Source: Congeria kusceri (lineage: Eukaryota > Mollusca > Bivalvia > Myida > Dreissenidae). Taken from it: a DNA stretch of 64,000 bases. The notes beneath the pieces are model-generated. The model was not told the origin of the DNA, did not search any database, and saw only the letters and a list, made by a program, of their open reading frames with translations. Shown here piece after piece: positions 12,801 through 25,459 of this stretch (positions are counted from its first letter, which is position 1; the number at the start of each line of letters is the position of its first letter). The DNA lies in NCBI GenBank assembly GCA_027627225.1, contig CM051036.1, positions 36,354,426-36,418,425 on the forward strand. The letters run 5' to 3'. The position numbers and the translations under genes are program-made.

Positions 12801-14209
12801 TATATCTATCTCCTTACTGCGTGGTATTTCAATATTATGAAATTATCAGAATATTGAACAAATGAATTCCGGAAACATTACCATAGACTTATGGAATTTA
12901 AAACATTACCTTCCTTAAGTAGATAGACCGTTCAAATATTTCTTCAACGTGATCGTTCTTAAGTGGTTATCATACTATCATATTAACAACGCAATGACCC
13001 AGTGGGCTGGTCGTTTTTGTACAATGTTCATTGAAGTTACTCACAAAATTCCACTAAGAACATTCGTCATACGCTGTTTATAAGAACATTTTTAACAGGT
13101 GCTGATTATTAAGGAATTATGGCGTCTGTGGTATTGATAAGTAATCGGAAGGCAGCAGGAGATTGTTATCAAGACGATGTCAAGTATCAGGTTACATGTG
13201 GATTGAATTACTGCGTTTAACAAGTCTCAGTTACAGCTTAACTTCATGAAGTTGTGGCTCCATACGAACAAAGCAGAACGAAACAAAATAGTCATACTTT
13301 CTACCAAAAGGTGCCAACACGGATGCAGATAAACACGTGTGAAAATAATAGCGGCTATAGAAACCACTGAGACATAACCGAAATTTAGGGTTAACAGCTA
13401 TGAGGTAACCGTACATATATTATTTTTTTTAAAGAATAAGGAAGACAGTTTTGAGTATTACCGGTATTTTCTTTTTCGACAAAATTATCCGGAACTGCGA
13501 AATAACTTCCTAAATGCGAGTACGATATTACAAAAGTGTATCATATGTACTGTCAATATAGTTCACTGTAACCGAACAAGGGGTTACAATAACAGAATTG
13601 TACGAATGTATTAGTACAGTAAAATATTGAAATGCAGATAGATGTAGTATACTAATAACACTTACAATTAATGTAATGATGCTGCTTGTAGTTTCTTAAT
13701 GTGAGTGGAGATATTACATGTATACAAGTACACAAAGTATCTCAATATTTTCCTGAAGACCGGAAAATAAGAGAATATTCGACCGGGCGCAAGGACATTC
13801 CGCCGATGGTCTTGGTGCTTTTTCCTTAAAGTTTATTTTTAAGACACATACCATACAACAGCTTTGAGGTCAGCTGGAAGGGGGGGGGAGGGGCACGTGC
13901 TCTCTGTGCTCCCGATAAACCCGTATACGTTGTGCAAGATTGCATTTTACTTAGTTATAATGCGTTTAAATTATGAAGACAAATCCTCTGCTCGAGTCCC
14001 ATGTCGAGTCAGCTAGGAATTGGGAACGACTGATATGTCTCTCAAAACGTGGGCTTTTCATATAATACCGTATAACAGGTATATGGCATAATCCATATAG
14101 ACCATGGCTTTTAAGTTAAGATTAAATGAAAAGGCGAATATCCGAATACCGATATTGGTATTCGATGCCGTACATTTAACTTCTTAAAATAATTTAAACG
14201 GGAATTTGG
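12801..14209. other. No gene seen (unit-2 copy 34708-36144)
   Basis: This is AT-rich intergenic sequence with a G tract near 13880 that differs in length in unit 2 (near 35808) and a short palindrome GAATACCGATATTGGTATTC at 14143-14162. No splice-supported coding sequence was recognised. Confidence 0.4.
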
Positions 14210-14447
14210 TATACTAGAGGATTACCCAAGGAACATTTTGGCGAACAATATGTAGGAATTCAATCAGCGGTTTCAGAATTCGAAATCAAGATACTAAGGA
14301 CCACCTAATGAACATTCTTACGAAGTTTTGTTCATTTCCACCAAGCGGTTTCAGAGAAATGTTTGGAGTAAATTGCTGACGACGGACAAGCGCTGACCAC
14401 GAAAGCTCACCCTTGAGCACTGAGCGCTTCATGCTCAGGTGAACTAA
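14210..14447 (+). mobile_element. 3' end fragment of a Helitron-like element (unit-2 copy 36145-36368)
   Basis: Landmarks are CCACCAAGCGGTTTCAGAGA, GACGACGGAC and GCTCACCCTTGAGCAC, followed by a hairpin-like tract, GCTCAGGTGA and a final CTAA at 14444-14447. This is the same family as 17610-20637 but only the terminal part. Confidence 0.55.
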
Positions 14448-14984
14448 AAGTAATAGAACTTTACATAGAATTTCTATCTAAGATAGATGACATATGTAAA
14501 TTATGTTGATGTGTACACATTGTAACTTCTACGAAGGAAGGACAAACGTAGCTCTCATTGTACAGCCCACCTGACTCATAATTCATGTAAAGAAGAATGA
14601 CACAAAACAGAGATTCCATCTTTATTTATAAACCTGTAAACAGTCTTCGATTACTATGTCGACGTCATGTATTTCTTCACAATATATGATTAATTAAGGC
14701 ACCATTATCAACATATGTGTTTAAAATTGTTGAAAAAAGAGCATAGTTCACCAAAAAAAAGATGTATATAAAAATGTAAACACAACACATACAGTTGCAC
14801 CCTGCGAAAATCCAGCTTTTTAAATATATAACTCAAACGAAATGTAAACATTAACAGAAACAGGAAAACAAATGTATGTGTTTATCCTCAAACTAATGTA
14901 TCATACAAATGAAGATATGTTTTTATGTAAACTACATCTACAACCTTCAATAATAATATTGTGACAAAGTTGTCTATTTGGACG
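14448..14984. other. No gene seen (unit-2 copy 36369-36902)
   Basis: This is AT-rich with A tracts. No coding or structural feature could be supported. Confidence 0.4.
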
Positions 14985-15060
14985 GCATATTATAGAGAAG
15001 TGGCATTATTACAGAGTAGTTGCATATTATAGAGTAGTGGCATATTATAGAGTAGTTGCC
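14985..15060. repeat. 18-bp minisatellite, short allele (about 4 copies)
   Basis: The unit is GTGGCATATTATAGAGTA with variants, about four copies, some degenerate. The corresponding locus in unit 2 has about 26 copies. Confidence 0.85.
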
Positions 15061-15982
15061 TTTTTTAGTACAAAATGGTTGATATATTTGATTAACCATT
15101 AAATTTTGCACAAGCAATTTTATAAACTGGCAACAGTAAGCAATGAAATTCATTAACGCACATTGCAAATAGCCTATTTTCCACCAATTAAGTGCTGAAT
15201 TGCTTTAATATCTTAAATGAACATCATTTCAACACCAGTGATGCTTCATTTAAGGTCTCTCTAAAAAAATAAAGGCCAGATAATTTAGAGATCAGTCATT
15301 CACTTAGTTACTGACCAATTCTAGGAAGGCACCCTAGCAACCATGAATTTTTTCCTGTCATTTGGTTCAGTGTGCATTTTGACAGGAATGCATTTAAACT
15401 TTGTAATAATTTTGATCTTATTCATTAAAAGCATCCTGTACTAGACTAACAAACACCAATTGTTTCAAAATGAATGTTTACGAAAATTCTGGGTTATGCA
15501 CATAGTAAGTAGCGATTTTAGAGAATTCCTTCAAATATCTTAATTTTAAGAGACAAAAAGATTTTTATTACTACCAATAAGGCATCACGCCAAAACGTAT
15601 AGTATATGAAAATTAAATATACAAAAGTTAACATGTTTGTGCAATAATTATAATATTTATAAGAGAATTATAATTATTATAAGACATAATCTAAAATGCT
15701 TAATTTTTAAAATAAAAAAAACTGTATTTATGGGATAGAATTAACAAAATACAAATAACTATCACGAGTTTAATTAGAAATAACCATTAATTTCCATTAT
15801 TCTGGAGGTGGCCGAACTGATAGGGTGGCTAAAAAGATAGGAAAGAAGGATATAATGCCCCGTATGTTTTAAATATCAATGACAAGAATTGAACACAATG
15901 ATTCAAAACGACGTTGATATATATTATTGAGCATGCTGTAATGCCCCATACCCAGTCTTGAAAATACATATTCTAGATATAG
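15061..15982. other. No gene seen (unit-2 copy 37373-38292)
   Basis: This is AT-rich, with an AATTATAATTATTATAAG repeat near 15645 that is rearranged in unit 2 near 37966. Nothing else could be supported. Confidence 0.4.
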
Positions 15983-16224
15983 ATATGTGGCGCGTCGTGA
16001 GAAAACCGGTCTTAATGCATGTGCGTAAAGTGTCGTCCCGGATTAGCCTATGCAGTCCGCACAGGCTAATCCAGGACGACACTTTCCGCTTTTATGGTAT
16101 TTTCTGCTTCAAGGAAGTCTCTTCTAAACATAAATCCACTGAAGACGGAAAGTGTCGTCCTGGATCCGGCACGACACTTTACGCACATACATTAAGACCG
16201 GTTTTATCACGATGCGCAACATAT
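15983..16224. mobile_element. Foldback/MITE element with about 55-bp terminal inverted repeats, unit 1
   Basis: The left end reads ATATGTGGCGCGTCGTGAGA followed by AAACCGGTCTTAATGCATG. The right end is its imperfect reverse complement. Inside is a second hairpin, GGATTAGCCTATGCAG against CTGCACAGGCTAATCC-like sequence, and AAGTGTCGTCC occurs in both orientations. I remember similar sequence as a common repeat in dreissenid mussels, which is the basis for my organism guess. The plus-strand open frame across it is an artefact. Confidence 0.75.
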
Positions 16225-16742
16225 GTGAACTGATTTTAGTATGGAACAAACACTTGTGTATATCAGAGTAGAGTACTGCTCTTGAACAAACTATAATTTC
16301 TTTTAAAATAAAATTAAATTATTTGTAGATTTTTAAAAGGTGATGACTAGACAACTTTGATGATCTGGCTCAGACTTCTTTGACGGCTTTTTGTTGAATA
16401 GCCATTTCTTTTTGCATAAAGTTGTTTTCTGATAAACAAAATATTGGTATGCATGAACATTTATCTATTGAAATCTAACCATATCTTATAATAATATAAA
16501 ATCAACAGTAAACAGCCCATATTTTATAATCTAAACCACATAATACTAGTCCATAACAGCGAAAATACAAAGGTTATTGATACGATTTTATATACTTACT
16601 AAGGGCATTGAATACAAACTTTGTTGATATCTGTTATTAGTTATTTAATTGTGTTTAAACATAAAGCGCAGACTATCACATGCAATTTAATGAGCACCAA
16701 TTCTAAAGCATGCACAATGCAAAAATTCCCATAAGCCATCTT
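16225..16742. other. 3' flank of the CycB last exon (unit-2 copy 38535-39044)
   Basis: This is AT-rich. On the minus strand an ATTAAA (16686-16691) lies about 55 nt past the stop and is a possible poly(A) signal. No other gene was seen. Confidence 0.4.
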
Positions 16743-16972
16743 CTAGTACGGGACAGGAGCCAGTTCAGTCATGAAGGGTTCACGCTCTACAACACCAGAG
16801 TCCTGGATCACGCAGTCCACAACAGGCTTGTCAAATGCATTCTTTGCCTGGCTCTCAATTTTCTTTACGACGTCCATGCCTGACAGAACTTTACCAAACA
16901 CTACGTGGTGGCCGTCCAGCCATTCTGTCGACGTTGTGGTGATGAAAAACTGGGAACCATTGGTGTCTGGAC
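16743..16972 (-). pseudogene. Orphan last exon of the CycB cyclophilin gene in unit 1
   Basis: This 230-bp exon encodes the C-terminal third of a cyclophilin: [20 protein letters not shown] with the conserved W, L and H, and a tail ending APVPY before TAG. It is intact, with a usable acceptor (TTTATGCAG/GTCC) and no frameshift. Its own upstream exons are missing from this unit because the unit boundary falls in CycB intron 3. Upstream on the same strand the nearest compatible donor is CycA-2 exon 3 (27602), 10.6 kb away and in the same phase (split Gly). It differs from the unit-2 copy by one residue that I see: AFDKP here, ASDKP there. It is either a dead fragment or an alternative last exon; the second is an inference. 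Confidence 0.82.
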
Positions 16973-17097
16973 CTGCATAAAACAGATTGTAAAATCTATG
17001 AATGACAGTAGGGGACAGAAAGTGTGGTAAAATATGATATTGCCTTACTTGTTCGTGTTTTTTGTGTCAAATGTTTATTGGGCCCTGTCCGTACAGA

Positions 17098-17495
17098 AGT
17101 CAGGGCTTGCATTAAGGGAAGTTTAGGAGTAATTTACTCCCAGTTTTTGTCACAGGACTTCCAAAATTGCGGCCATGGAAGTTGTAGAACTTCAAAAATT
17201 TCAGACATGGAAGTTTCATCATGTAAGGATGAGCAATTTAGAAGAAAAATTAAGTAATTTATCTAAATGTATACCTCTTTCACTGAATAAATTGGCATAT
17301 AAACACTTGATGAAAAAGAATTGGCCTTAAAAACACCTTGAATTTTATACAGTACATAATTTTATTTCTGAAATGCTCAGGAGTCAGGACTTGTGTAGCA
17401 TAATACTGTCAAAACTTCCAAATATTATGAGCGAAACTTCCAAAATCAGACGTCAGGAAGTTTGGACTTCCAGTTTTCAAAAGTTAATGAATAAT
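17098..17495. repeat. Intron 3 shared block next to the orphan CycB exon
   Basis: This is the CycB-type copy of the block at 6752-7145, placed just upstream (minus strand) of the last exon exactly as in CycA. The overall similarity to the CycA block is near 90% by eye, with the same ACTTCC/GGAAGT pattern. Confidence 0.75.
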
Positions 17496-17609
17496 CTGAG
17501 AAGTTATAGAGTAAAATATAACACAATTTTAATTGTCTGTATATGCTTTGGGACAAGCTGGGCAATACGGACAATTGATTTTGCAACCCCTAGTCCAACA
17601 GGTCACTAG

Positions 17610-20600
17610 ACAAGAGGGCCATGATGGCCCTAGGTCGCTCACCTGAGTTTAAGGCATAATGGCTAATAACAAGAGGGAAAAATGGCACTAAACACCTTAC
17701 CTGAGTATAAAGATCTGGGCCTTGCAATTTCAGATATTTGTTTAGTCTATATAAACCATGTGACCCACAGGGTATGGCCACCTTGTACCCCAGGGGCATA
17801 ATTTGAACAATATTTGTAGTGGACCACTTTTCAATGTTACATACCCAATATGATTCCACTGGGCCTTGCGGTTTCAGAGGAAATTTTTCAAGTCATTTTG
17901 CTATTTAAATGTATATAAACCAGGTGAGCCCCAGGGGGTGGGACATCATTTGAACAATCTTTGTAGAGGACCACTCCACAATGTTTCATGCAAAATATAA
18001 AACCTCTGGGCCTTAAGGTTTCAACAGGGAAGATTTTTAAGGCCCACTTGCCATATAAGTCTATATAAATCATGTGACGCCCCGGGTCATGACCACTTTT
18101 TACCCCAGGGGCATAATTTGAACAATCTTTGTAGAGGACCACTATACAATGTTACATATCAAATACGAAAAAACAGCGGTTTCAGGACAATTTTAAGTCA
18201 TTTGGCTATTTAAGTCTATATAAACAATGTGACCCCCAGGGCAGGGCTAGTTTTGATCAATGGGACATCATTTGAACAATCTTTGCAGAGGACCACTATA
18301 AAATGTCACATACCACATATGAAACCTCTAGGCCTTGCAGTTTTAGAGGAAAAGATTTTTTAAGAGATCTTGCTATTTAAGTCCACATCAACCATGTGAG
18401 CCCTGGGGTGTGGTCAGTTTTGAACCTAGGGGCATCATTTGAGCAGTCTTTGTAGAGGACCACTATACAATATTACATACCAAATATGAAACCTCTGGGC
18501 CTTGCAGTTTCAGAGAAGATTTTAAAAGCCATTTTGCTATTTAAGTATATATAACCCTGGTGACTCCAAGGGTGTGCCCAGTTTTGACCCCAGGGGCATC
18601 ATTTGATACAATGTTTCCAACCAAATATAAAACCTCTGGGCCTTGTGGTTTCAGAGGAGAAGTTTTTTAAAGTCATTTTGCTATTTACATTAACCATGTG
18701 AACCCTGGGGTGTGGACAGTTTTGACCCCATGGGCATCAATGGAACAATCTTTGTAGAGGACCACTATATAATGTTATATACCAAATATGAAACCTCTGG
18801 GCCTTGCGGTTTCAGATGAGAAGATTTTTAAAGTCATTTTGCTATATAAGTCTATATAAACCATGTGACCCCTGGGGCGTGGCCAGTTTTAACTCCAGGG
18901 GTATCATTTGAACAATATTAGTAGAGGACCACTAGAGGGTGTCACATATCGAATATGAAAGCCCTGTCTAATTTCTGGTACTAAAAAGTTGTTCTTCTGA
19001 AACGAGGTCCTTGGGTGGAGGCTGCCAACAAAGCATTCAGAACTTTGTTGGAGAGACATGATCTGTGTGTAGTTTTTTGTGTGCTGCACACATTTATTAA
19101 ACTGTACAAATGAAAGGTTTAAAGTAGATGATTGCATCATTTTGCCTTACACAAAATTGTGCAGTCCCACCTAAGTTAAACTACTTAAAGATCTAATGCT
19201 ATCATTTCATATTTGGCATTTTATTATTAAATTAGAAATAGACACTTTGCCTGTAAACAAATTCAATGTAGTAGATCTAAAGTGAAAATATATCACATAA
19301 GACGGTCTTATATACTAAGACTGATTGACTACATTTCTCACACATTGCGTAAACAATACATCCAGCTAATTTACTTACACAACAACATGATTGACCATGC
19401 TGGTGGGTAACATTTTCTATGCATTTCAATGGTCATCTCCAACGATTCTCTAAAGCACCCTCACAACACTGTGTAACTGGCTAGCTGGTTTGATAAGATC
19501 TAAAAATAGCACACTGTATACACCTGGCTGGAATGTCGTCTGCTGTATTGATTTTTGAGTGTTGGAGGCTTATTGAAATTATAGTGCTGCAGTATAAACA
19601 ATGTGACCCCCGGGGTGTAGTCAGTTTTGACCCCAGGAGCATAATTTGAAAAATCTTTGTAGAGGACCACTATACAATGTTACATCCCAAATATAAAACC
19701 TCTGGGCCTTGCGGATTCAGAGGAGAAGATTTTAAAAGTCATTTTGCTATTTAAGTCTATATAAACCATGTCACCCCACGGGGTGTGGCCAATTTTGACC
19801 CCTGGGGGGTCATTTGAACAATCTTTGTAGAGGACCATTATACAATGTTACCAACCAAATATAAAACCTATAGGCCTTGCAGTTTCAGAGGAGAAGATTT
19901 TTAAAGTCATTTGGCTATTTAAGTCTGTATAAACCATGTGACCCCCGGATTGTGGCTAGTTTTGACCCCAGGGGCATCATTTCAACACTCTTTGTAGAGG
20001 ACCACTATGCAATGCTACATACCAAACATGAAACCTCTGGGCCTTGCGCTTTCAGAGGAGAAGATTTTTAAAGTCATTTTGCTATACAAGTCTATATAAA
20101 CCATGTGACCCCTGGGAAGTGGCCAGTTTTGACCCCAGGGGCATCATTTGAACAATCTTTGTAGAGGACCACTATACAATGTTACATACCAAATATGAAA
20201 CCTCTAGGCCTTGCGGTTTCAGAGGAGACGATTTTTAAAGTCATTTTGCTATATAAGTCTATATAAACCATGTGACCCCTGGGGCGTGGCCAGCTTTAAC
20301 CCCAGGGGCATCATTTGAACAATCTTAGTAGAGGACCACTAGAGGATGTCACATATCAAATATGAAAGCACTGAGCCTTGCGGTTTCATAGGATAAGATT
20401 TTTACAGTTTTCACTTTGTAAATCTATTTTTAGCTCTGGTGACCTACATATGCAGCGGACCGGAAAGATTTGAACAACTTTGAAAGAGGTCCACCCAAGG
20501 ATAATTCCTGTGAAGTTTGGTGAAAACCTGCCAAGCGGTTTAGGAGATGTTGTTTGAATGAAAAGTTGACGACGCACGCACGCACGCACACACGCACACA

Positions 20601-20637
20601 CGCACGACGGACAACGGGCGATCACAAAAGCTCACCA
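17610..20637 (+). mobile_element. Helitron-like element with about 168-bp tandem repeats, 3' end lost at the unit junction
   Basis: The left end is ACAAGAGGGCCATGATGGCC at 17610 with GCTCACCTGAG. The core is degenerate repeats of about 168 bp (landmarks GGCCTTGCGGTTTCA, CCATGTGACCCC, GAGGACCACTATACAATG). The array is interrupted at about 18966-19570 by non-repeat sequence. The right end stops at GCTCACCA, inside the terminal hairpin, where unit 2 begins. The intact 3' end is seen only at 42908-42935. Long frames here are repeat by-products. Confidence 0.7.
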
Positions 20638-20859
20638 CTCTTATTGATACAGAATGCCCAGAAGAATAACGAATTGAATAATTATGAAAGCATTCAGGAC
20701 TGCATTTTTTCTCTCATGACAGTAACATGAACGAACCATGGGACGTAGTATTTTGTAAAATGCATGTACATGTATACATAAATAATCAGTAAAAAAAAAC
20801 CTTCGGCTTCATTATATTGTTTGTATACTCGAAAAAAGGTCAGCACAATGTTAAAATAC

Positions 20860-21104
20860 ATGATGATGATGATGATGATGATGATGACGATGACGATGAT
20901 GACGGTGATGGTGATGATGAAAATGATGCATACGATGATGATGATTATGATAATGATGATGATGATGCTGATGATGTGATGAACAGTATTAATACAATGA
21001 TGAGGAGGACTGGATGAGGATGACTGTGATGATGATGATGATAATGATAATGATGACGATGATGATGATGATTATTATTATTATGATGATGATGGTGATT
21101 ATGA
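20860..21104 (+). repeat. GAT/GAC microsatellite, unit 2
   Basis: This is the copy of the 677-915 tract and is 6 bp longer. It is one of the very few differences in the first 9 kb of the two units. Confidence 0.9.
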
Positions 21105-22088
21105 CTGTGAATAAGTCTTACGTTTTGTGGATATGATTAAGGGTCTTTCTTGAAAATACGCCAATTTTGCCAATACATGAGTGCGCCAACTCTTATCTCC
21201 CATATGAGATGAGGTCTCATTCTTAGCGTCCACGGACGACCAGGCGTCTTTTAGTCAGTGCCCGGTGTGTAACACCTAGTACTAGTATACTGCACCAAAG
21301 TCTTGTACATGCGAAAGACGATTAAGTGCGTTGGGGAATATACCGGTCGTAGGCCTTAAACCTGCGACTCAGAGTTATTAAACCAGCATATTCACACTTG
21401 GCCACGGAACCGCCACGCTTTTGTCAAAATGTTTACTGCAGTTTATAAGCGGCGTACGCCCCCCTCTAAAATTGTCCAAACATTTGGTTTTTAAACCTCA
21501 CAATATCATTCTAAAAATATATGCATGTTGATGCCAATGACGTGTTGTTCAATCAATTTATTATATTAATCAAACCTATTATTTGGTATTTTCATCAAAT
21601 TGTTCCTGTTTTGATACCTATTCCAACGTAAGAAAAATCAAACACTGTTTGTTGGTAGCGTTTTTCAGTTACTGAATTTTCGCCCCTCTAACTCAGATCC
21701 TGGATCGGCGCCTGAGTATCTTCTGTACCCTACTTCTGAGTCAAACAAACATTTAACCAAAACACATGGATGATGTACTAGTATGTTATTTTGAAATATA
21801 TAAATCATGGGTTTATATTTATTTAAACTATTGAAAGTATACCGCAGGATCAAATAAATAAATCTTATTACAGAACTAAATTCTTAAAGGTAGTGATCTC
21901 CCGTTGTGCATAATGTGACAAGGTCTAATATTGGATGAGAAATTATCATGTGTACTCTTGTATTTTTGTAATAATAATAATTTATAACGTAGTGGATATA
22001 TTTTATTTGACTGCAGCATTGTGCCGTCTAATATATTAAATACGCTTCAGCTTGGCATCTTTATTCAGACATTTGGATGAATATAAAC

Positions 22089-25000
22089 TAACAAGAGGGC
22101 CATAATGGCCCAAAGCGCACACCCGAGTACTGCCAACGACAGAGACCAGCTCTGATATCGTAATGTTATCACCTACAAAATGACCCACATCAGACAGATA
22201 TCTTACTGAAGTTAACATGGCAATCGACGGGCGCTAAACACTATACAGATGCCTGTCCGGCGTACTTCTGTTATTTACCTGGCAATTTACAGGTGCGCTG
22301 CAGATGCGTTTACGGTCGAAACTGTTGGGACCACGACGAACAACAAGCAGTCGGTGATCATCGGTCCATCGTGCCTAATCACATTTACATTACACAAAGG
22401 TTCATCCAATCTCTGCCATCACACGAGGTTCAAAAATCCAGCTGAATTCCATATACGGTGCTTTGTTATTATTTTTACAGAACAATAATGTAAGCAGTTG
22501 TAATTGGCAGCTATAAAGACATCTGTCAGCGTTAAGGACTAGGATAAGGACTAGTCAATCAAGCAGACCATTGTACAGGATGTATTTGCATTTTTATTGT
22601 GTTGCAGGTCTGATAAATGATGTTTAGCTTACTAGTTAACAGCTAGAATACATGTACTAAAACCAATTAACCGGTTTCTGAAATACTATTTGTTGCAATC
22701 CCTTGTGAAAAGTGAAGACTTTATCCTGAACATAGTCCAGTTTTTGCTTAGTGTCACAAACAAGGGCCAATAACTCTGTTGTTTGTACCCCAACCCTGGG
22801 CAATTCGTTGGTTTAATATGAGATTGTATGGTCATACACAATATGTGCAAGTTTGATTAAGATTATATGACCAATGAAATGTCTGTGTTGCACCAAGTCC
22901 ATTTTTTTTTCAAGTTTTCTTATAAAACGGGGAATTAGCTCTAGTGTTCCTGTTTCTATCTGGCCCATCATTGCACCCAGATGAGATCTTATGGTCATAC
23001 ACAAACTACATGCAAGTTTAGTCAACAAGGAATGAAAAGTTAATTCTCTAAGGAGACTGAATGCCAATTGTTGACAAATTATGGACTTGTTTTACAAACA
23101 AGGGGCAATAACTCTTTCTGGCCCATATTGGACTTCGTCTGAGACCTTATGGTCATACACAAACAGTGCAAGTTTGGTTTAAATTAGACAAAACAAGAGG
23201 GCCGTAAGGCCCTGGGTCGCTCACATAAGGCGCTTGGCTAGTTTTTCACACCCGAACAAAATGTTCCGAGCAAGTTTCATGTTGTTTGGGCAATCAATGT
23301 GGCCTCTACAGTGTTCACAAGCTTTTAATTCAATTTGCCCTAGTGCCCTTCTTTTGCTTTGTGACACCACATGACCCACTTTCGAACTCATCCAAGATAA
23401 TATTGGAAACAAGAGGACCATGATGGCCCAAAGCGCTCACCTGAGAACTGGCACAGATGAAAACCATACTGTTGTGGTAAGTTTCGAAATTGAGGTATCT
23501 GAACAATACACATGTTTCTGCAAAGGGGGATAGGATCGGTTTGATTTAAAACATCGGTTAGAGCAATGGGCTAACTAAATTTAGTACGAGTTATGTGCGG
23601 TGTTTTTGCTTATGGTTCTCAAATCATTTTTCTCAATATTCTTACCTGACCATTTTTCATTAAGTTAGTGACAATTCTGGAAAATGCAGAAAAAGTAGAT
23701 TTTGATGTCTTTTTCGCAGACACGTTTGGAGAACTAGTTGTAATGCCATTATAGTGATGGCTGAGCTAAAATGTCAAGTTTTGCTTTTTCTTTGATAATT
23801 TTCTGGCCAATGATGATACATGATGTTAATGCAGGCTCTGAAGCCATCAATGTTGCATGTACAAATAACTGCATGTAAGGTTGTGCAAGCCAATCATTGA
23901 TAACTTGTTAATGTTTTTTTTCCAAACACCAGTGGCAATAACTCCGGTGTTTCTGGTCCAATCTTGCTTATATTCGACTTCACCTATAATCTCACGTTCA
24001 TGGACAAACTGTGCACGACTGGTGAAGATTGAATGGAAAAAAATGAAGTCTCTATCCTGAATAATAACCATTTTTGTATATTTTTTTTCAAAAACAAAGG
24101 GCAATAAATTCGGTGTTTCTGGTCCGATTTTGCTTATATTCGACTTCACCGTGAATATTATGCTCATATACAAACTGCGCATGATTGGTGAAGATTGGAT
24201 GAACTATTAATATTAAGTCTCTATCCTGAATAATGCCCATTTTTGTATTATTTTACAAACAAAGGGAAATAACTCCGGTGTTTATGGCCCGATGTTGCTT
24301 ATATTCAATTTGGCCTGTAATCTTATGGTCATAGACAAGATATGCAAGATTAATGAAGATTGGATTAAAAATGAAGTGTCTATTCTGAATAATGTCCATT
24401 TTTGCATATTTTTTCACAAACAAAGGGCAATAACTCCAGTGTTTCTGGACCGATCTTGCTAATATTTAATTTTAATTGTAATCTAATGGTCATAAACGAA
24501 CTGTGCAAAAATGGTGAAGATTGAATGAAAAATGAAGTCTCTATCATGAATAAATTCAAATTTGGTATTGTTTTTACATAACAAAGGGCAATAACTCCGG
24601 TGTTTGAAACACGATCTGGCCCATTTTTGGCGTCTGCTGAGATCTGGTGGTCATACACAAACTGTAAGTTTGGTTAAGATTGGATGAAAAATAAAGTCTG
24701 TATGTTGGAAAAGGCATTTTTGTAATTTTTGCATGAAAAAGGGGCAATGTTACTGGTGTGATTTGGCCCAATAACAATCCCGTCCGCAATTTTAAGGTGA
24801 TACACAAACTGTGCAAGTTTGGTTAAGATTGGATAAAAAGTCTCTATCGTCAGAACGAAACAAATTGTTGACGGGACATGGACGACCAATAGCTCAATGA
24901 GCACTTCGTGCTCAGGTGAGCTAAAATTGTTCTCGGAAAATTTAATGAAGATTGGGCAATAAATGCGTTAAAAGTGTGTTCACAAGGTAAATGTTGACGA

Positions 25001-25459
25001 CGAACGACGTACGACGAACAAAAGGCGATCACAAAAGATGTGCTCAGGTGAGCTAAAACGAAGTCTCTATCCTCCGCATCGTCCATTCTTGGCATTTTTT
25101 CTCACAAACAAGGTGCAATAACTCTGGTGTTTGTACCCCAATCTAGGTCATTTGGATTGTTTTGAAAGCTTACAGTCATAAACATGTTGTGCAGTTTTTG
25201 GCCGAGATCAGATGAAAAAAAAGAAGAAGTCTGTATGTTGCACAAAGTCCATTTGCAGTTTTTCTCATGAAAAAGGGGTAATAACTCTTCCTGGCCCGAT
25301 CTGGCTCATTATCGAACTTCGCCGAGATGTTATGGTCATACACAAACTGTGCAAATTTGGTGAAGATTGAATGAAAAGTGAAGTATCTATAGCGTCCGCG
25401 AGCCCAATTGTTTACGCATACGGACGGCGGACGCCGGAGGACAGTCCCCCTATACCAAT
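22089..25459 (+). mobile_element. Cluster of Helitron-like elements, unit 2
   Basis: This is the duplicate of 1900-5270 with the same left and right ends. The complete element is at about 23408-24924. It is virtually identical to unit 1, so it moved with the segmental duplication rather than by transposition. Confidence 0.65.

Larger units (their letters stand above)
455..20637. repeat. Tandem segmental duplication, unit 1 (20,183 bp)
   Basis: Unit 1 aligns end to end with 20638-42908. The offset is 20183 at the start, 20189 after a trinucleotide length change, about 21.8 kb after a 1.67-kb insertion in unit 2, and about 22.3 kb after a minisatellite expansion. It contains one full CycA gene and one orphan CycB last exon, both on the minus strand. 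It ends inside a Helitron-like element. Whether the repeat is real or two haplotypes joined by the assembler cannot be settled from sequence alone. Confidence 0.9.
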
